Shown here one piece after another: positions 12,501 to 25,144 of a stretch of 64,000 nucleotides of DNA; the first letter of the stretch is position 1; every line of letters starts with the position of its first letter. Both the position numbers and the translations under genes were made by a program. This DNA comes from Rallus limicola. Lineage: Eukaryota > Chordata > Aves > Gruiformes > Rallidae. The stretch is from the NCBI GenBank assembly GCA_022605955.1, contig JAKCOZ010000626.1, forward strand, positions 44,234-108,233. The letters are read 5' to 3'. The notes beneath the pieces were generated by a model that saw nothing but the letters and a program-made list of their open reading frames with translations, made no database searches and was not told the origin of the DNA.

Positions 12501-15500
12501 GCTAGGCATGAAAGGCATAGCTTGTCTGAAACCTCCTAACAGGACACACAAGCAGACCCTGTCACTTTGGCTCTCAGCCTTTTCCTTTGCCTGGAAAGAG
12601 GGAACATGCCTGGAAGCTCCTACGGTGCTTTTCTCGGCCCTAGCAGACTGCAGTTCAAAACATGCTAAACGTCCAGCAATAACTCCCAAAGTAAAGAAGC
12701 TAGGACTAAAAGGCATAGCTTGTCTGAAACCTCCTAACAGGACACACAAGCAGACCCTGTCACTTTGGCTCTCAGCCTTTTCCTTTGCCTGGAAAGAGGG
12801 AACATGCCTGGAACCTCCTACGGTGCTTTTCTCGGCCCTAGCAGACTGCAGTTCAAAACATGCTAAACGTCCAGCAATAACTCCCAAAGTAAAGAAGCTA
12901 GGACTGGAAGGCATAGCTTGTCTGAAACCTCCTAACAGGACACACAAACAGACGCTGTCACTTTGGCTCTCAGCCTTTTCCTTTGCCTGGAAAGAGGGAA
13001 CATGTCTGGAACATCCTACGGTGCTTTTCTCGGCCCTAGCAGACTGCAGTTCAAAACATGCTAAACGTCCAGCAATAACTCCCAAAGTAAAGAAGCTAGG
13101 CATGAAAGGCATAGCTTGTCTGAAACCTCCTAACAGGACACACAAGCAGACCCTGTCACTTTGGCTCTCAGCCTTTTCCTTTGCCTGGAAAGAGGGAACA
13201 TGCCTGGAAGCTCCTACGGTGCTTTTCTCGGCCCTAGCAGACTGCAGTTCAAAACATGCTAAACGTCCAGCAATAACTCCCAAAGTAAAGAAGCTAGGCA
13301 TGAAAGGCATAGCTTGTCTGAAACCTCCTAACAGGACACACAAGCAGACCCTGTCACTTTGGCTCTCAGCCTTTTCCTTTGCCTGGAAAGAGGGAACATG
13401 CCTGGAAGCTCCTACGGTGCTTTTCTCGGCCCTAGCAGACTGCAGTTCAAAACATGCTAAACGTCCAGCAATAACTCCCAAAGTAAAGAAGCTAGGACTG
13501 AAAGGCATAGCTTGTCTGAAACCTCCTAACAGGACACACAAACACACCCTGTCACTTTGGCTCTCAGCCTTTTCCTTTGCCTGGAAAGAGGGAACATGCC
13601 TGGAACCTCCTACGGTGCTTTTCTCGGCCCTAGCAGACTGCAGTTCAAAACATGCTAAACGTCCAGCAATAACTCCCAAAGTAAAGAAGCTAGGCATGAA
13701 AGGCATAGCTTGTCTGAAACTTCCTAACAGGACACACAAGCAGACCCTGTCACTTTGGCTCTCAGCCTTTTCCTTTGCCTGGAAAGAGGGAACATGCCTG
13801 GAAGCTCCTACGGTGCTTTTCTCGGCCCTAGCAGACTGCAGTTCAAAACATGCTAAACGTCCAGCAATAACTCCCAAAGTAAAGAAGGTAGGACTAAAAG
13901 GCATAGCTTGTCTGAAACCTCCTAACAGGACACACAAGCAGACCCTGTCACTTTGGCTCTCAGCCTTTTCCTTTGCCTGGAAAGAGGGAACATGCCTGGA
14001 ACCTCCTACGGTGCTTTTCTCGGCCCTAGCAGACTGCAGTTCAAAACATGCTAAACGTCCAGCAATAACTCCCAAAGTAAAGAAGCTAGGACTGAAAGGC
14101 ATAGCTTGTCTGAAACCTCCTACCAGGACACACAAGCAGACCCTGTCACTTTGGCTCTCAGCCTTTTCCTTTGCCTGGAAAGAGGGAACATGCCTGGAAG
14201 CTCCTACGGTGCTTTTCTCGGCCCTAGCAGACTGCAGTTCAAAACATGCTAAACGTCCAGCAATAACTCCCAAAGTAAAGAAGCTAGGACTGAAAGGCAT
14301 AGCTTGTCTGAAACCTCCTAACAGGACACACAAGCAGACCCTGTCACTTTGGCTCTCAGCCTTTTCCTTTGCCTGGAAAGAGGGAACATGCCTGGAACCT
14401 CCTACGGTGCTTTTCTCGGCCCTAGCAGACTGCAGTTCAAAACATGCTAAACGTCCAGCAATAACTCCCAAAGTAAAGAAGCTAGGCCTGAAAGGCATAG
14501 CTTGTCTGAAACCTCCTACCAGGACACACAAGCAGACCCTGTCACTTTGGCTCTCAGCCTTTTCCTTTGCCTGGAAAGAGGGAACATTCCTGGAAGCTCC
14601 TACGGTGCTTTTCTCGGCCCTAGCAGACTGCAGTTCAAAACATGCTAAACGTCCAGCAATAACTCCCAAAGTAAAGAAGCTAGGCCTGAAAGGCATAGCT
14701 TGTCTGAAACCTCCTAACAGGACACACAAGCAGACCCTGTCACTTTGGCTCTCAGCCTTTTCCTTTGCCTGGAAAGAGGGAACATGCCTGGAAGCTCCTA
14801 CGGTGCTTTTCTCGGCCCTAGCAGACTGCAGTTCAAAACATGCTAAACGTCCAGCAATAACTCCCAAAGTAAAGAAGCTAGGCATGAAAGGCATAGCTTG
14901 TCTGAAACCTCCTAACAGGACACACAAGCAGACCCTGTCACTTTGGCTCTCAGCCTTTTCCTTTGCCTGGAAAGAGGGAACATGCCTGGAAGCTCCTACG
15001 GTGCTTTTCTCGGCCCTAGCAGACTGCAGTTCAAAACATGCTAAACGTCCAGCAATAACTCCCAAAGTAAAGAAGCTAGGCATGAAAGGCATGGCTTGTC
15101 TGAAACCTCCTAACAGGACACACAAGCAGACCCTGTCACTTTGGCTCTCAGCCTTTTCCTTTGCCTGGAAAGAGGGAACATGCCTGGAAGCTCCTACGGT
15201 GCTTTTCTCGGCCCTAGCAGACTGCAGTTCAAAACATGCTAAACGTCCAGCAATAACTCCCAAAGTAAAGAAGCTAGGCATGAAAGGCATAGCTTGTCTG
15301 AAACCTCCTACCAGGACACACAAGCAGACCCTGTCACTTTGGCTCTCAGCCTTTTCCTTTGCCTGGAAAGAGGGAACATGCCTGGAACCTCCTACGGTGC
15401 TTTTCTCGGCCCTAGCAGACTGCAGTTCAAAACATGCTAAACGTCCAGCAATAACTCCCAAAGTAAAGAAGCTAGGCATGAAAGGCATAGCTTGTCTGAA

Positions 15501-18079
15501 ACCTCCTAACAGGACACACAAGCAGACCCTGTCACTTTGGCTCTCAGCCTTTTCCTTTGCCTGGAAAGAGGGAACATGCCTGGAAGCTCCTACGGTGCTT
15601 TTCTCGGCCCTAGCAGACTGCAGTTCAAAACATGCTAAACGTCCAGCAATAACTCCCAAAGTAAAGAAGCTAGGCATGAAAGGCATAGCTTGTCTGAAAC
15701 CTCCTAACAGGACACACAAGCAGACCCTGTCACTTTGGCTCTCAGCCTTTTCCTTTGCCTGGAAAGAGGGAACATGCCTGGAACCTCCTACGGTGCTTTT
15801 CTCGGCCCTAGCAGACTGCAGTTCAAAACATGCTAAACGTCCAGCAATAACTCCCAAAGTAAAGAAGCTAGGCATGAAAGGCATAGCTTGTCTGAAACCT
15901 CCTAACAGGACACACAAGCAGACCCTGTCACTTTGGCTCTCAGCCTTTTCCTTTGCCTGGAAAGAGGGAACATGCCTGGAACCTCCTACGGTGCTTTTCT
16001 CGGCCCTAGCAGACTGCAGTTCAAAACATGCTAAACGTCCAGCAATAACTCCCAAAGTAAAGAAGCTAGGACTGAAAGGCATAGCTTGTCTGAAACCTCC
16101 TAACAGGACACACAAGCAGACCCTGTCACTTTGGCTCTCAGCCTTTTCCTTTGCCTGGAAAGAGGGAACATGCCTGGAAGCTCCTACGGTGCTTTTCTCG
16201 GCCCTAGCAGACTGCAGTTCAAAACATGCTAAACGTCCAGCAATAACTCCCAAAGTAAAGAAGCTAGGCATGAAAGGCATAGCTTGTCTGAAACCTCCTA
16301 ACAGGACACACAAGCAGACCCTGTCACTTTGGCTCTCAGCCTTTTCCTTTGCCTGGAAAGAGGGAACATGCCTGGAACATCCTACGGTGCTTTTCTCGGC
16401 CCTAGCAGACTGCAGTTCAAAACATGCTAAACGTCCAGCAATAACTCCCAAAGTAAAGAAGCTAGGCATGAAAGGCATAGCTTGTCTGAAACCTCCTACC
16501 AGGACACACAAGCAGACCCTGTCACTTTGGCTCTCAGCCTTTTCCTTTGCCTGGAAAGAGGGAACATGCCTGGAAGCTCCTACGGTGCTTTTCTCGGCCC
16601 TAGCAGACTGCAGTTCAAAACATGCTAAACGTCCAGCAATAACTCCCAAAGTAAAGAAGCTAGGCCTGAAAGGCATAGCTTGTCTGAAACCTCCTAACAG
16701 GACACACAAGCAGACCCTGTCACTTTGGCTCTCAGCCTTTTCCTTTGCCTGGAAAGAGGGAACATGCCTGGAACCTCCTACGGTGCTTTTCTCGGCCCTA
16801 GCAGACTGCAGTTCAAAACATGCTAAACGTCCAGCAATAACTCCCAAAGTAAAGAAGCTAGGCATGAAAGGCATAGCTTGTCTGAAACCTCCTAACAGGA
16901 CACACAAGCAGACCCTGTCACTTTGGCTCTCAGCCTTTTCCTTTGCCTGGAAAGAGGGAACATGCCTGGAAGCTCCTACGGTGCTTTTCTCGGCCCTAGC
17001 AGACTGCAGTTCAAAACATGCTAAACGTCCAGCAATAACTCCCAAAGTAAAGAAGCTAGGCATGAAAGGCATAGCTTGTCTGAAACCTCCTAACAGGACA
17101 CACAAGCAGACCCTGTCACTTTGGCTCTCAGCCTTTTCCTTTGCCTGGAAAGAGGGAACATGCCTGGAAGCTCCTACGGTGCTTTTCTCGGCCCTAGCAG
17201 ACTGCAGTTCAAAACATGCTAAACGTCCAGCAATAACTCCCAAAGTAAAGAAGCTAGGCCTGAAAGGCATAGCTTGTCTGAAACCTCCTAACAGGACACA
17301 CAAGCAGACCCTGTCACTTTGGCTCTCAGCCTTTTCCTTTGCCTGGAAAGAGGGAACATGCCTGGAAGCTCCTACGGTGCTTTTCTCGGCCCTAGCAGAC
17401 TGCAGTTCAAAACATGCTAAACGTCCAGCAATAACTCCCAAAGTAAAGAAGCTAGGCATGAAAGGCATAGCTTGTCTGAAACCTCCTAACAGGACACACA
17501 AGCAGACCCTGTCACTTTGGCTCTCAGCCTTTTCCTTTGCCTGGAAAGAGGGAACATGCCTGGAAGCTCCTACGGTGCTTTTCTCGGCCCTAGCAGACTG
17601 CAGTTCAAAACATGCTAAACGTCCAGCAATAACTCCCAAAGTAAAGAAGCTAGGCATGAAAGGCATAGCTTGTCTGAAACCTCCTACCAGGACACACAAG
17701 CAGACCCTGTCACTTTGGCTCTCAGCCTTTTCCTTTGCCTGGAAAGAGGGAACATGCCTGGGACCTCCTACGGTGCTTTTCTCGGCCCTAGCAGACTGCA
17801 GTTCAAAACATGCTAAACGTCCAGCAATAACTCCCAAAGTAAAGAAGCTAGGCATGAAAGGCATAGCTTGTCTGAAACCTCCTACCAGGACACACAAGCA
17901 GACCCTGTCACTTTGGCTCTCAGCCTTTTCCTTTGCCTGGAAAGAGGGAACATGCCTGGAACCTCCTACGGTGCTTTTCTCGGCCCTAGCAGACTGCAGT
18001 TCAAAACATGCTAAACGTCCAGCAATAACTCCCAAAGTAAAGAAGCTAGGCCTGAAAGGCATAGCTTGTCTGAAACCTC
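9567..18079 (+). repeat. Domain lacking the T63 variant
   Basis: CCTCTTAAC (T at monomer position 63) occurs with T at 9566 and next at 18080; the 42 monomers between all have C63. Elsewhere the variant is common: by my tally 25 of the 89 monomers from about 26,960 to 44,581 carry it. The contrast shows that homogenisation acts regionally. The A79 variant, which normally accompanies T63, still appears a few times here (near 10,769, 11,957, 12,351, 12,947 and 13,539), so the usual association is broken in this domain. Confidence 0.75.
11088..14057 (+). repeat. Six-monomer periodic pattern
   Basis: The rare change GGACTAAAA (for GGACTGAAA) occurs at TAGGACTAAA starting 11513, 12701 and 13889, each exactly 1,188 bp (6 x 198) apart. 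A second rare change, AAACACACC for AAGCAGACC, occurs at 12351 and 13539, also 1,188 bp apart and two monomers upstream of the first marker. Each GGACTAAAA monomer is preceded by one with CA at 34-35. This is a short, partly decayed higher-order repeat of about 1.2 kb. Confidence 0.75.
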
Positions 18080-21000
18080 TTAACAGGACACACAAACAGA
18101 CCCTGTCACTTTGGCTCTCAGCCTTTTCCTTTGCCTGGAAAGAGGGAACATGCCTGGAACCTCTTACGGTGCTTTTCTCGGCCCTAGCAGACTGCAGTTC
18201 AAAACATGCTAAACGTCCAGCAATAACTCCCAAAGTAAAGAAGCTAGGACTGAAAGGCATAGCTTGTCTGAAACCTCCTAACAGGACACACAAGCAGACC
18301 CTGTCACTTTGGCTCTCAGCCTTTTCCTTTGCCTGGAAAGAGGGAACATGCCTGGAACCTCCTACGGTGCTTTTCTCGGCCCTAGCAGACTGCAGTTCAA
18401 AACATGCTAAACGTCCAGCAATAACTCCCAAAGTAAAGAAGCTAGGACTGAAAGGCATTGCTTGTCTGAAACCTCTTAACAGGACACACAAGCAGACCCT
18501 GTCACTTTGGCTCTCAGCCTTTTCCTTTGCCTGGAAAGAGGGAACATGCCTGGAACCTCCTACGGTGTATTTCTCGGCCCTAGCAGACTGCAGTTCAAAA
18601 CATGCTAAACGTCCAGCAATAACTCCCAAAGTAAAGAAGCTAGGACTGAAAGGCATAGCTTGTCTGAAACCTCCTAACAGGACACACAAGCAGACCCTGT
18701 CACTTTGGCTCTCAGCCTTTTCCTTTGCCTGGAAAGAGGGAACATGCCTGGAAGCTCCTACGGTGCTTTTCTCGGCCCTAGCAGACTGCAGTTCAAAACA
18801 TGCTAAACGTCCAGCAATAACTCCCAAAGTAAAGAAGCTAGGACTGAAAGGCATAGCTTGTCTGAAACCTCCTAACAGGACACACAAGCAGACCCTGTCA
18901 CTTTGGCTCTCAGCCTTTTCCTTTGCCTGGAAAGAGGGAACATGCCTGGAAGCTCCTACGGTGCTTTTCTCGGCCCTAGCAGACTGCAGTTCAAAACATG
19001 CTAAACGTCCAGCAATAACTCCCAAAGTAAAGAAGCTAGGCATGAAAGGCATAGCTTGTCTGAAACCTCCTACCAGGACACACAAGCAGACCCTGTCACT
19101 TTGGCTCTCAGCCTTTTCCTTTGCCTGGAAAGAGGGAACATGCCTGGAACCTCCTACGGTGCTTTTCTCGGCCCTAGCAGACTGCAGTTCAAAACATGCT
19201 AAACGTCCAGCAATAACTCCCAAAGTAAAGAAGCTAGGACTGAAAGGCATAGCTTGTCTGAAACCTCCTAACAGGACACACAAGCAGACCCTGTCACTTT
19301 GGCTCTCAGCCTTTTCCTTTGCCTGGAAAGAGGGAACATGCCTGGAACCTCCTACGGTGCTTTTCTCGGCCCTAGCAGACTGCAGTTCAAAACATGCTAA
19401 ACGTCCAGCAATAACTCCCAAAGTAAAGAAGCTAGGCCTGAAAGGCATAGCTTGTCTGAAACCTCCTAACAGGACACACAAGCAGACCCTGTCACTTTGG
19501 CTCTCAGCCTTTTCCTTTGCCTGGAAAGAGGGAACATGCCTGGAACCTCCTACGGTGCTTTTCTCGGCCCTAGCAGACTGCAGTTCAAAACATGCTAAAC
19601 GTCCAGCAATAACTCCCAAAGTAAAGAAGCTAGGCATGAAAGGCATAGCTTGTCTGAAACCTCCTACCAGGACACACAAGCAGACCCTGTCACTTTGGCT
19701 CTCAGCCTTTTCCTTTGCCTGGAAAGAGGGAACATGCCTGGAAGCTCCTACGGTGCTTTTCTCGGCCCTAGCAGACTGCAGTTCAAAACATGCTAAACGT
19801 CCAGCAATAACTCCCAAAGTAAAGAAGCTAGGCCTGAAAGGCATAGCTTGTCTGAAACCTCCTAACAGGACACACAAGCAGACCCTGTCACTTTGGCTCT
19901 CAGCCTTTTCCTTTGCCTGGAAAGAGGGAACATGCCTGGAAGCTCCTACGGTGCTTTTCTCGGCCCTAGCAGACTGCAGTTCAAAACATGCTAAACGTCC
20001 AGCAATAACTCCCAAAGTAAAGAAGCTAGGCCTGAAAGGCATAGCTTGTCTGAAACCTCCTAACAGGACACACAAGCAGACCCTGTCACTTTGGCTCTCA
20101 GCCTTTTCCTTTGCCTGGAAAGAGGGAACATGCCTGGAAGCTCCTACGGTGCTTTTCTCGGCCCTAGCAGACTGCAGTTCAAAACATGCTAAACGTCCAG
20201 CAATAACTCCCAAAGTAAAGAAGCTAGGCATGAAAGGCATAGCTTGTCTGAAACCTCCTAACAGGACACACAAGCAGACCCTGTCACTTTGGCTCTCAGC
20301 CTTTTCCTTTGCCTGGAAAGAGGGAACATGCCTGGAAGCTCCTACGGTGCTTTTCTCGGCCCTAGCAGACTGCAGTTCAAAACATGCTAAACGTCCAGCA
20401 ATAACTCCCAAAGTAAAGAAGCTAGGCATGAAAGGCATAGCTTGTCTGAAACCTCCTACCAGGACACACAAGCAGACCCTGTCACTTTGGCTCTCAGCCT
20501 TTTCCTTTGCCTGGAAAGAGGGAACATGCCTGGGACCTCCTACGGTGCTTTTCTCGGCCCTAGCAGACTGCAGTTCAAAACATGCTAAACGTCCAGCAAT
20601 AACTCCCAAAGTAAAGAAGCTAGGCATGAAAGGCATAGCTTGTCTGAAACCTCCTACCAGGACACACAAGCAGACCCTGTCACTTTGGCTCTCAGCCTTT
20701 TCCTTTGCCTGGAAAGAGGGAACATGCCTGGAAGCTCCTACGGTGCTTTTCTCGGCCCTAGCAGACTGCAGTTCAAAACATGCTAAACGTCCAGCAATAA
20801 CTCCCAAAGTAAAGAAGCTAGGCCTGAAAGGCATAGCTTGTCTGAAACCTCTTAACAGGACACACAAACAGACCCTGTCACTTTGGCTCTCAGCCTTTTC
20901 CTTTGCCTGGAAAGAGGGAACATGCCTGGAACCTCTTACGGTGCTTTTCTCGGCCCTAGCAGACTGCAGTTCAAAACATGCTAAACGTCCAGCAATAACT

Positions 21001-23700
21001 CCCAAAGTAAAGAAGCTAGGACTGAAAGGCATAGCTTGTCTGAAACCTCCTAACAGGACACACAAGCAGACCCTGTCACTTTGGCTCTCAGCCTTTTCCT
21101 TTGCCTGGAAAGAGGGAACATGCCTGGAACCTCCTACGGTGCTTTTCTCGGCCCTAGCAGACTGCAGTTCAAAACATGCTAAACGTCCAGCAATAACTCC
21201 CAAAGTAAAGAAGCTAGGACTGAAAGGCATAGCTTGTCTGAAACCTCCTAACAGGACACACAAGCAGACCCTGTCACTTTGGCTCTCAGCCTTTTCCTTT
21301 GCCTGGAAAGAGGGAACATGCCTGGAACCTCCTACGGTGCTTTTCTCGGCCCTAGCAGACTGCAGTTAAAACATGCTAAACGTCCAGCAATAACTCCCAA
21401 AGTAAAGAAGCTAGGACTGAAAGGCATAGCTTGTCTGAAACCTCCTAACAGGACACACAAGCAGACCCTGTCACTTTGGCTCTCAGCCTTTTCCTTTGCC
21501 TGGAAAGAGGGAACATGCCTGGAACCTCCTACGGTGCTTTTCTCGGCCCTAGCAGACTGCAGTTCAAAACATGCTAAACGTCCAGCAATAACTCCCAAAG
21601 TAAAGAAGCTAGGACTGAAAGGCATAGCTTGTCTGAAACCTCTTAACAGGACACACAAACAGACCCTGTCACTTTGGCTCTCAGCCTTTTCCTTTGCCTG
21701 GAAAGAGGGAACATGCCTGGAAGCTCCTACGGTGCTTTTCTCGGCCCTAGCAGACTGCAGTTCAAAACATGCTAAACGTCCAGCAATAACTCCCAAAGTA
21801 AAGAAGCTAGGACTGAAAGGCATAGCTTGTCTGAAACCTCCTAACAGGACACACAAGCAGACCCTGTCACTTTGGCTCTCAGCCTTTTCCTTTGCCTGGA
21901 AAGAGGGAACATGCCTGGAAGCTCCTACGGTGCTTTTCTCGGCCCTAGCAGACTGCAGTTCAAAACATGCTAAACGTCCAGCAATAACTCCCAAAGTAAA
22001 GAAGCTAGGACTGAAAGGCATAGCTTGTCTGAAACCTCCTAACAGGACACACAAGCAGACCCTGTCACTTTGGCTCTCAGCCTTTTCCTTTGCCTGGAAA
22101 GAGGGAACATGCCTGGAAGCTCCTACGGTGCTTTTCTCGGCCCTAGCAGACTGCAGTTCAAAACATGCTAAACGTCCAGCAATAACTCCCAAAGTAAAGA
22201 AGCTAGGACTGAAAGGCATAGCTTGTCTGAAACCTCCTAACAGGACACACAAGCAGACCCTGTCACTTTGGCTCTCAGCCTTTTCCTTTGCCTGGAAAGA
22301 GGGAACATGCCTGGAACCTCCTACGGTGCTTTTCTCGGCCCTAGCAGACTGCAGTTCAAAACATGCTAAACGTCCAGCAATAACTCCCAAAGTAAAGAAG
22401 CTAGGCATGAGAGGCATAGCTTGTCTGAAACCTCCTAACAGGACACACAAGCAGACCCTGTCACTTTGGCTCTCAGCCTTTTCCTTTGCCTGGAAAGAGG
22501 GAACATGCCTGGAAGCTCCTACGGTGCTTTTCTCGGCCCTAGCAGACTGCAGTTCAAAACATGCTAAACGTCCAGCAATAACTCCCAAAGTAAAGAAGCT
22601 AGGCATGAAAGGCATAGCTTGTCTGAAACCTCTTAACAGGACACACAAACAGACCCTGTCACTTTGGCTCTCAGCCTTTTCCTTTGCCTGGAAAGAGGGA
22701 ACATGCCTGGAAGCTCCTACGGTGCTTTTCTCGGCCCTAGCAGACTGCAGTTCAAAACATGCTAAACGTCCAGCAATAACTCCCAAAGTAAAGAAGCTAG
22801 GACTGAAAGGCATAGCTTGTCTGAAACCTCCTAACAGGACACACAAGCAGACCCTGTCACTTTGGCTCTCAGCCTTTTCCTTTGCCTGGAAAGAGGGAAC
22901 ATGCCTGGAAGCTCCTACGGTGCTTTTCTCGGCCCTAGCAGACTGCAGTTCAAAACATGCTAAACGTCCAGCAATAACTCCCAAAGTAAAGAAGCTAGGC
23001 CTGAAAGGCATAGCTTGTCTGAAACCTCCTACCAGGACACACAAGCAGACCCTGTCACTTTGGCTCTCAGCCTTTTCCTTTGCCTGGAAAGAGGGAACAT
23101 GCCTGGAAGCTCCTACGGTGCTTTTCTCGGCCCTAGCAGACTGCAGTTCAAAACATGCTAAACGTCCAGCAATAACTCCCAAAGTAAAGAAGCTAGGCAT
23201 GAAAGGCATAGCTTGTCTGAAACCTCCTAACAGGACACACAAGCAGACCCTGTCACTTTGGCTCTCAGCCTTTTCCTTTGCCTGGAAAGAGGGAACATGC
23301 CTGGAAGCTCCTACGGTGCTTTTCTCGGCCCTAGCAGACTGCAGTTCAAAACATGCTAAACGTCCAGCAATAACTCCCAAAGTAAAGAAGCTAGGCATGA
23401 AAGGCATAGCTTGTCTGAAACCTCCTACCAGGACACACAAGCAGACCCTGTCACTTTGGCTCTCAGCCTTTTCCTTTGCCTGGAAAGAGGGAACATGCCT
23501 GGGACCTCCTACGGTGCTTTTCTCGGCCCTAGCAGACTGCAGTTCAAAACATGCTAAACGTCCAGCAATAACTCCCAAAGTAAAGAAGCTAGGCATGAAA
23601 GGCATAGCTTGTCTGAAACCTCCTACCAGGACACACAAGCAGACCCTGTCACTTTGGCTCTCAGCCTTTTCCTTTGCCTGGAAAGAGGGAACATGCCTGG
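14100..23700 (+). repeat. Domain enriched in the C66 variant
   Basis: CCTCCTACC (C at monomer position 66) is found thirteen times between about 14.12 and 23.63 kb. Outside it is rare and scattered (near 655, 1,649, 36,297, 52,729, 58,470, 60,252, 61,640 and 62,431). It is usually paired with G79 and often with CA at 34-35. The clustering marks a local subfamily that was amplified within about 10 kb. Confidence 0.7.
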
Positions 23701-24184
23701 AAGCTCCTACGGTGCTTTTCTCGGCCCTAGCAGACTGCAGTTCAAAACATGCTAAACGTCCAGCAATAACTCCCAAAGTAAAGAAGCTAGGCCTGAAAGG
23801 CATAGCTTGTCTGAAACCTCTTAACAGGACACACAAACAGACCCTGTCACTTTGGCTCTCAGCCTTTTCCTTTGCCTGGAAAGAGGGAACATGCCTGGAA
23901 CCTCTTACGGTGCTTTTCTCGGCCCTAGCAGACTGCAGTTCAAAACATGCTAAACGTCCAGCAATAACTCCCAAAGTAAAGAAGCTAGGACTGAAAGGCA
24001 TAGCTTGTCTGAAACCTCCTAACAGGACACACAAGCAGACCCTGTCACTTTGGCTCTCAGCCTTTTCCTTTGCCTGGAAAGAGGGAACATGCCTGGAACC
24101 TCCTACGGTGCTTTTCTCGGCCCTAGCAGACTGCAGTTCAAAACATGCTAAACGTCCAGCAATAACTCCCAAAGTAAAGAAGCT
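17256..24184 (+). repeat. Six-monomer module present three times (14- and 15-monomer spacing)
   Basis: The rare change CCTGGGACC (for CCTGGAACC) lies at A 17763, 20535 and 23504. The rare CCTCTTACGG follows two monomers later, with CTCTT at 18161, 20933 and 23902. The spacings are 2,772 bp (14 x 198) and 2,969 bp (15 x 198 minus the one-base deletion after 21367) for both markers. The shared module covers about 17,256-18,443, 20,028-21,215 and 22,997-24,184. An extra copy of CCTCTTACGG at 24496, three monomers after the last, shows a further small duplication. Different spacings for the same module indicate unequal exchange of whole monomers after the first duplication. Confidence 0.85.
21366..21371 (+). 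other. Single-base deletion in the array
   Basis: GCAGTTCAAAAC has become GCAGTTAAAAC, losing one C after 21367. This shifts the 198-bp phase by one base and ends the 4,433-codon open frame that begins near 8068. It is not a homopolymer slip, so it is more likely a real mutation than a typical consensus error. Confidence 0.85.
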
Positions 24185-25144
24185 AGGCATGAGAGGCATA
24201 GCTTGTCTGAAACCTCCTAACAGGACACACAAGCAGACCCTGTCACTTTGGCTCTCAGCCTTTTCCTTTGCCTGGAAAGAGGGAACATGCCTGGAACCTC
24301 CTACGGTGCTTTTCTCGGCCCTAGCAGACTGCAGTTCAAAACATGCTAAACGTCCAGCAATAACTCCCAAAGTAAAGAAGCTAGGCCTGAAAGGCATAGC
24401 TTGTCTGAAACCTCTTAACAGGACACACAAACAGACCCTGTCACTTTGGCTCTCAGCCTTTTCCTTTGCCTGGAAAGAGGGAACATGCCTGGAACCTCTT
24501 ACGGTGCTTTTCTCGGCCCTAGCAGACTGCAGTTCAAAACATGCTAAACGTCCAGCAATAACTCCCAAAGTAAAGAAGCTAGGACTGAAAGGCATAGCTT
24601 GTCTGAAACCTCTTAACAGGACACACAAACAGACCCTGTCACTTTGGCTCTCAGCCTTTTCCTTTGCCTGGAAAGAGGGAACATGCCTGGAAGCTCCTAC
24701 GGTGCTTTTCTCGGCCCTAGCAGACTGCAGTTCAAAACATGCTAAACGTCCAGCAATAACTCCCAAAGTAAAGAAGCTAGGCATGAAAGGCATAGCTTGT
24801 CTGAAACCTCCTAACAGGACACACAAGCAGACCCTGTCACTTTGGCTCTCAGCCTTTTCCTTTGCCTGGAAAGAGGGAACATGCCTGGAAGCTCCTACGG
24901 TGCTTTTCTCGGCCCTAGCAGACTGCAGTTCAAAACATGCTAAACGTCCAGCAATAACTCCCAAAGTAAAGAAGCTAGGACTGAAAGGCATAGCTTGTCT
25001 GAAACCTCCTAACAGGACACACAAGCAGACCCTGTCACTTTGGCTCTCAGCCTTTTCCTTTGCCTGGAAAGAGGGAACATGCCTGGAACCTCCTACGGTG
25101 CTTTTCTCGGCCCTAGCAGACTGCAGTTCAAAACATGCTAAACG

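Noticed and set aside
10823..13016. Eleven-monomer block duplication from the shared CATGTCTGGAACATCC (10823 and 13001)
   Set aside because: The doublet is exactly 2,178 bp apart, but the neighbouring monomers mostly do not match at this offset, so only transfer of about one monomer is supported.
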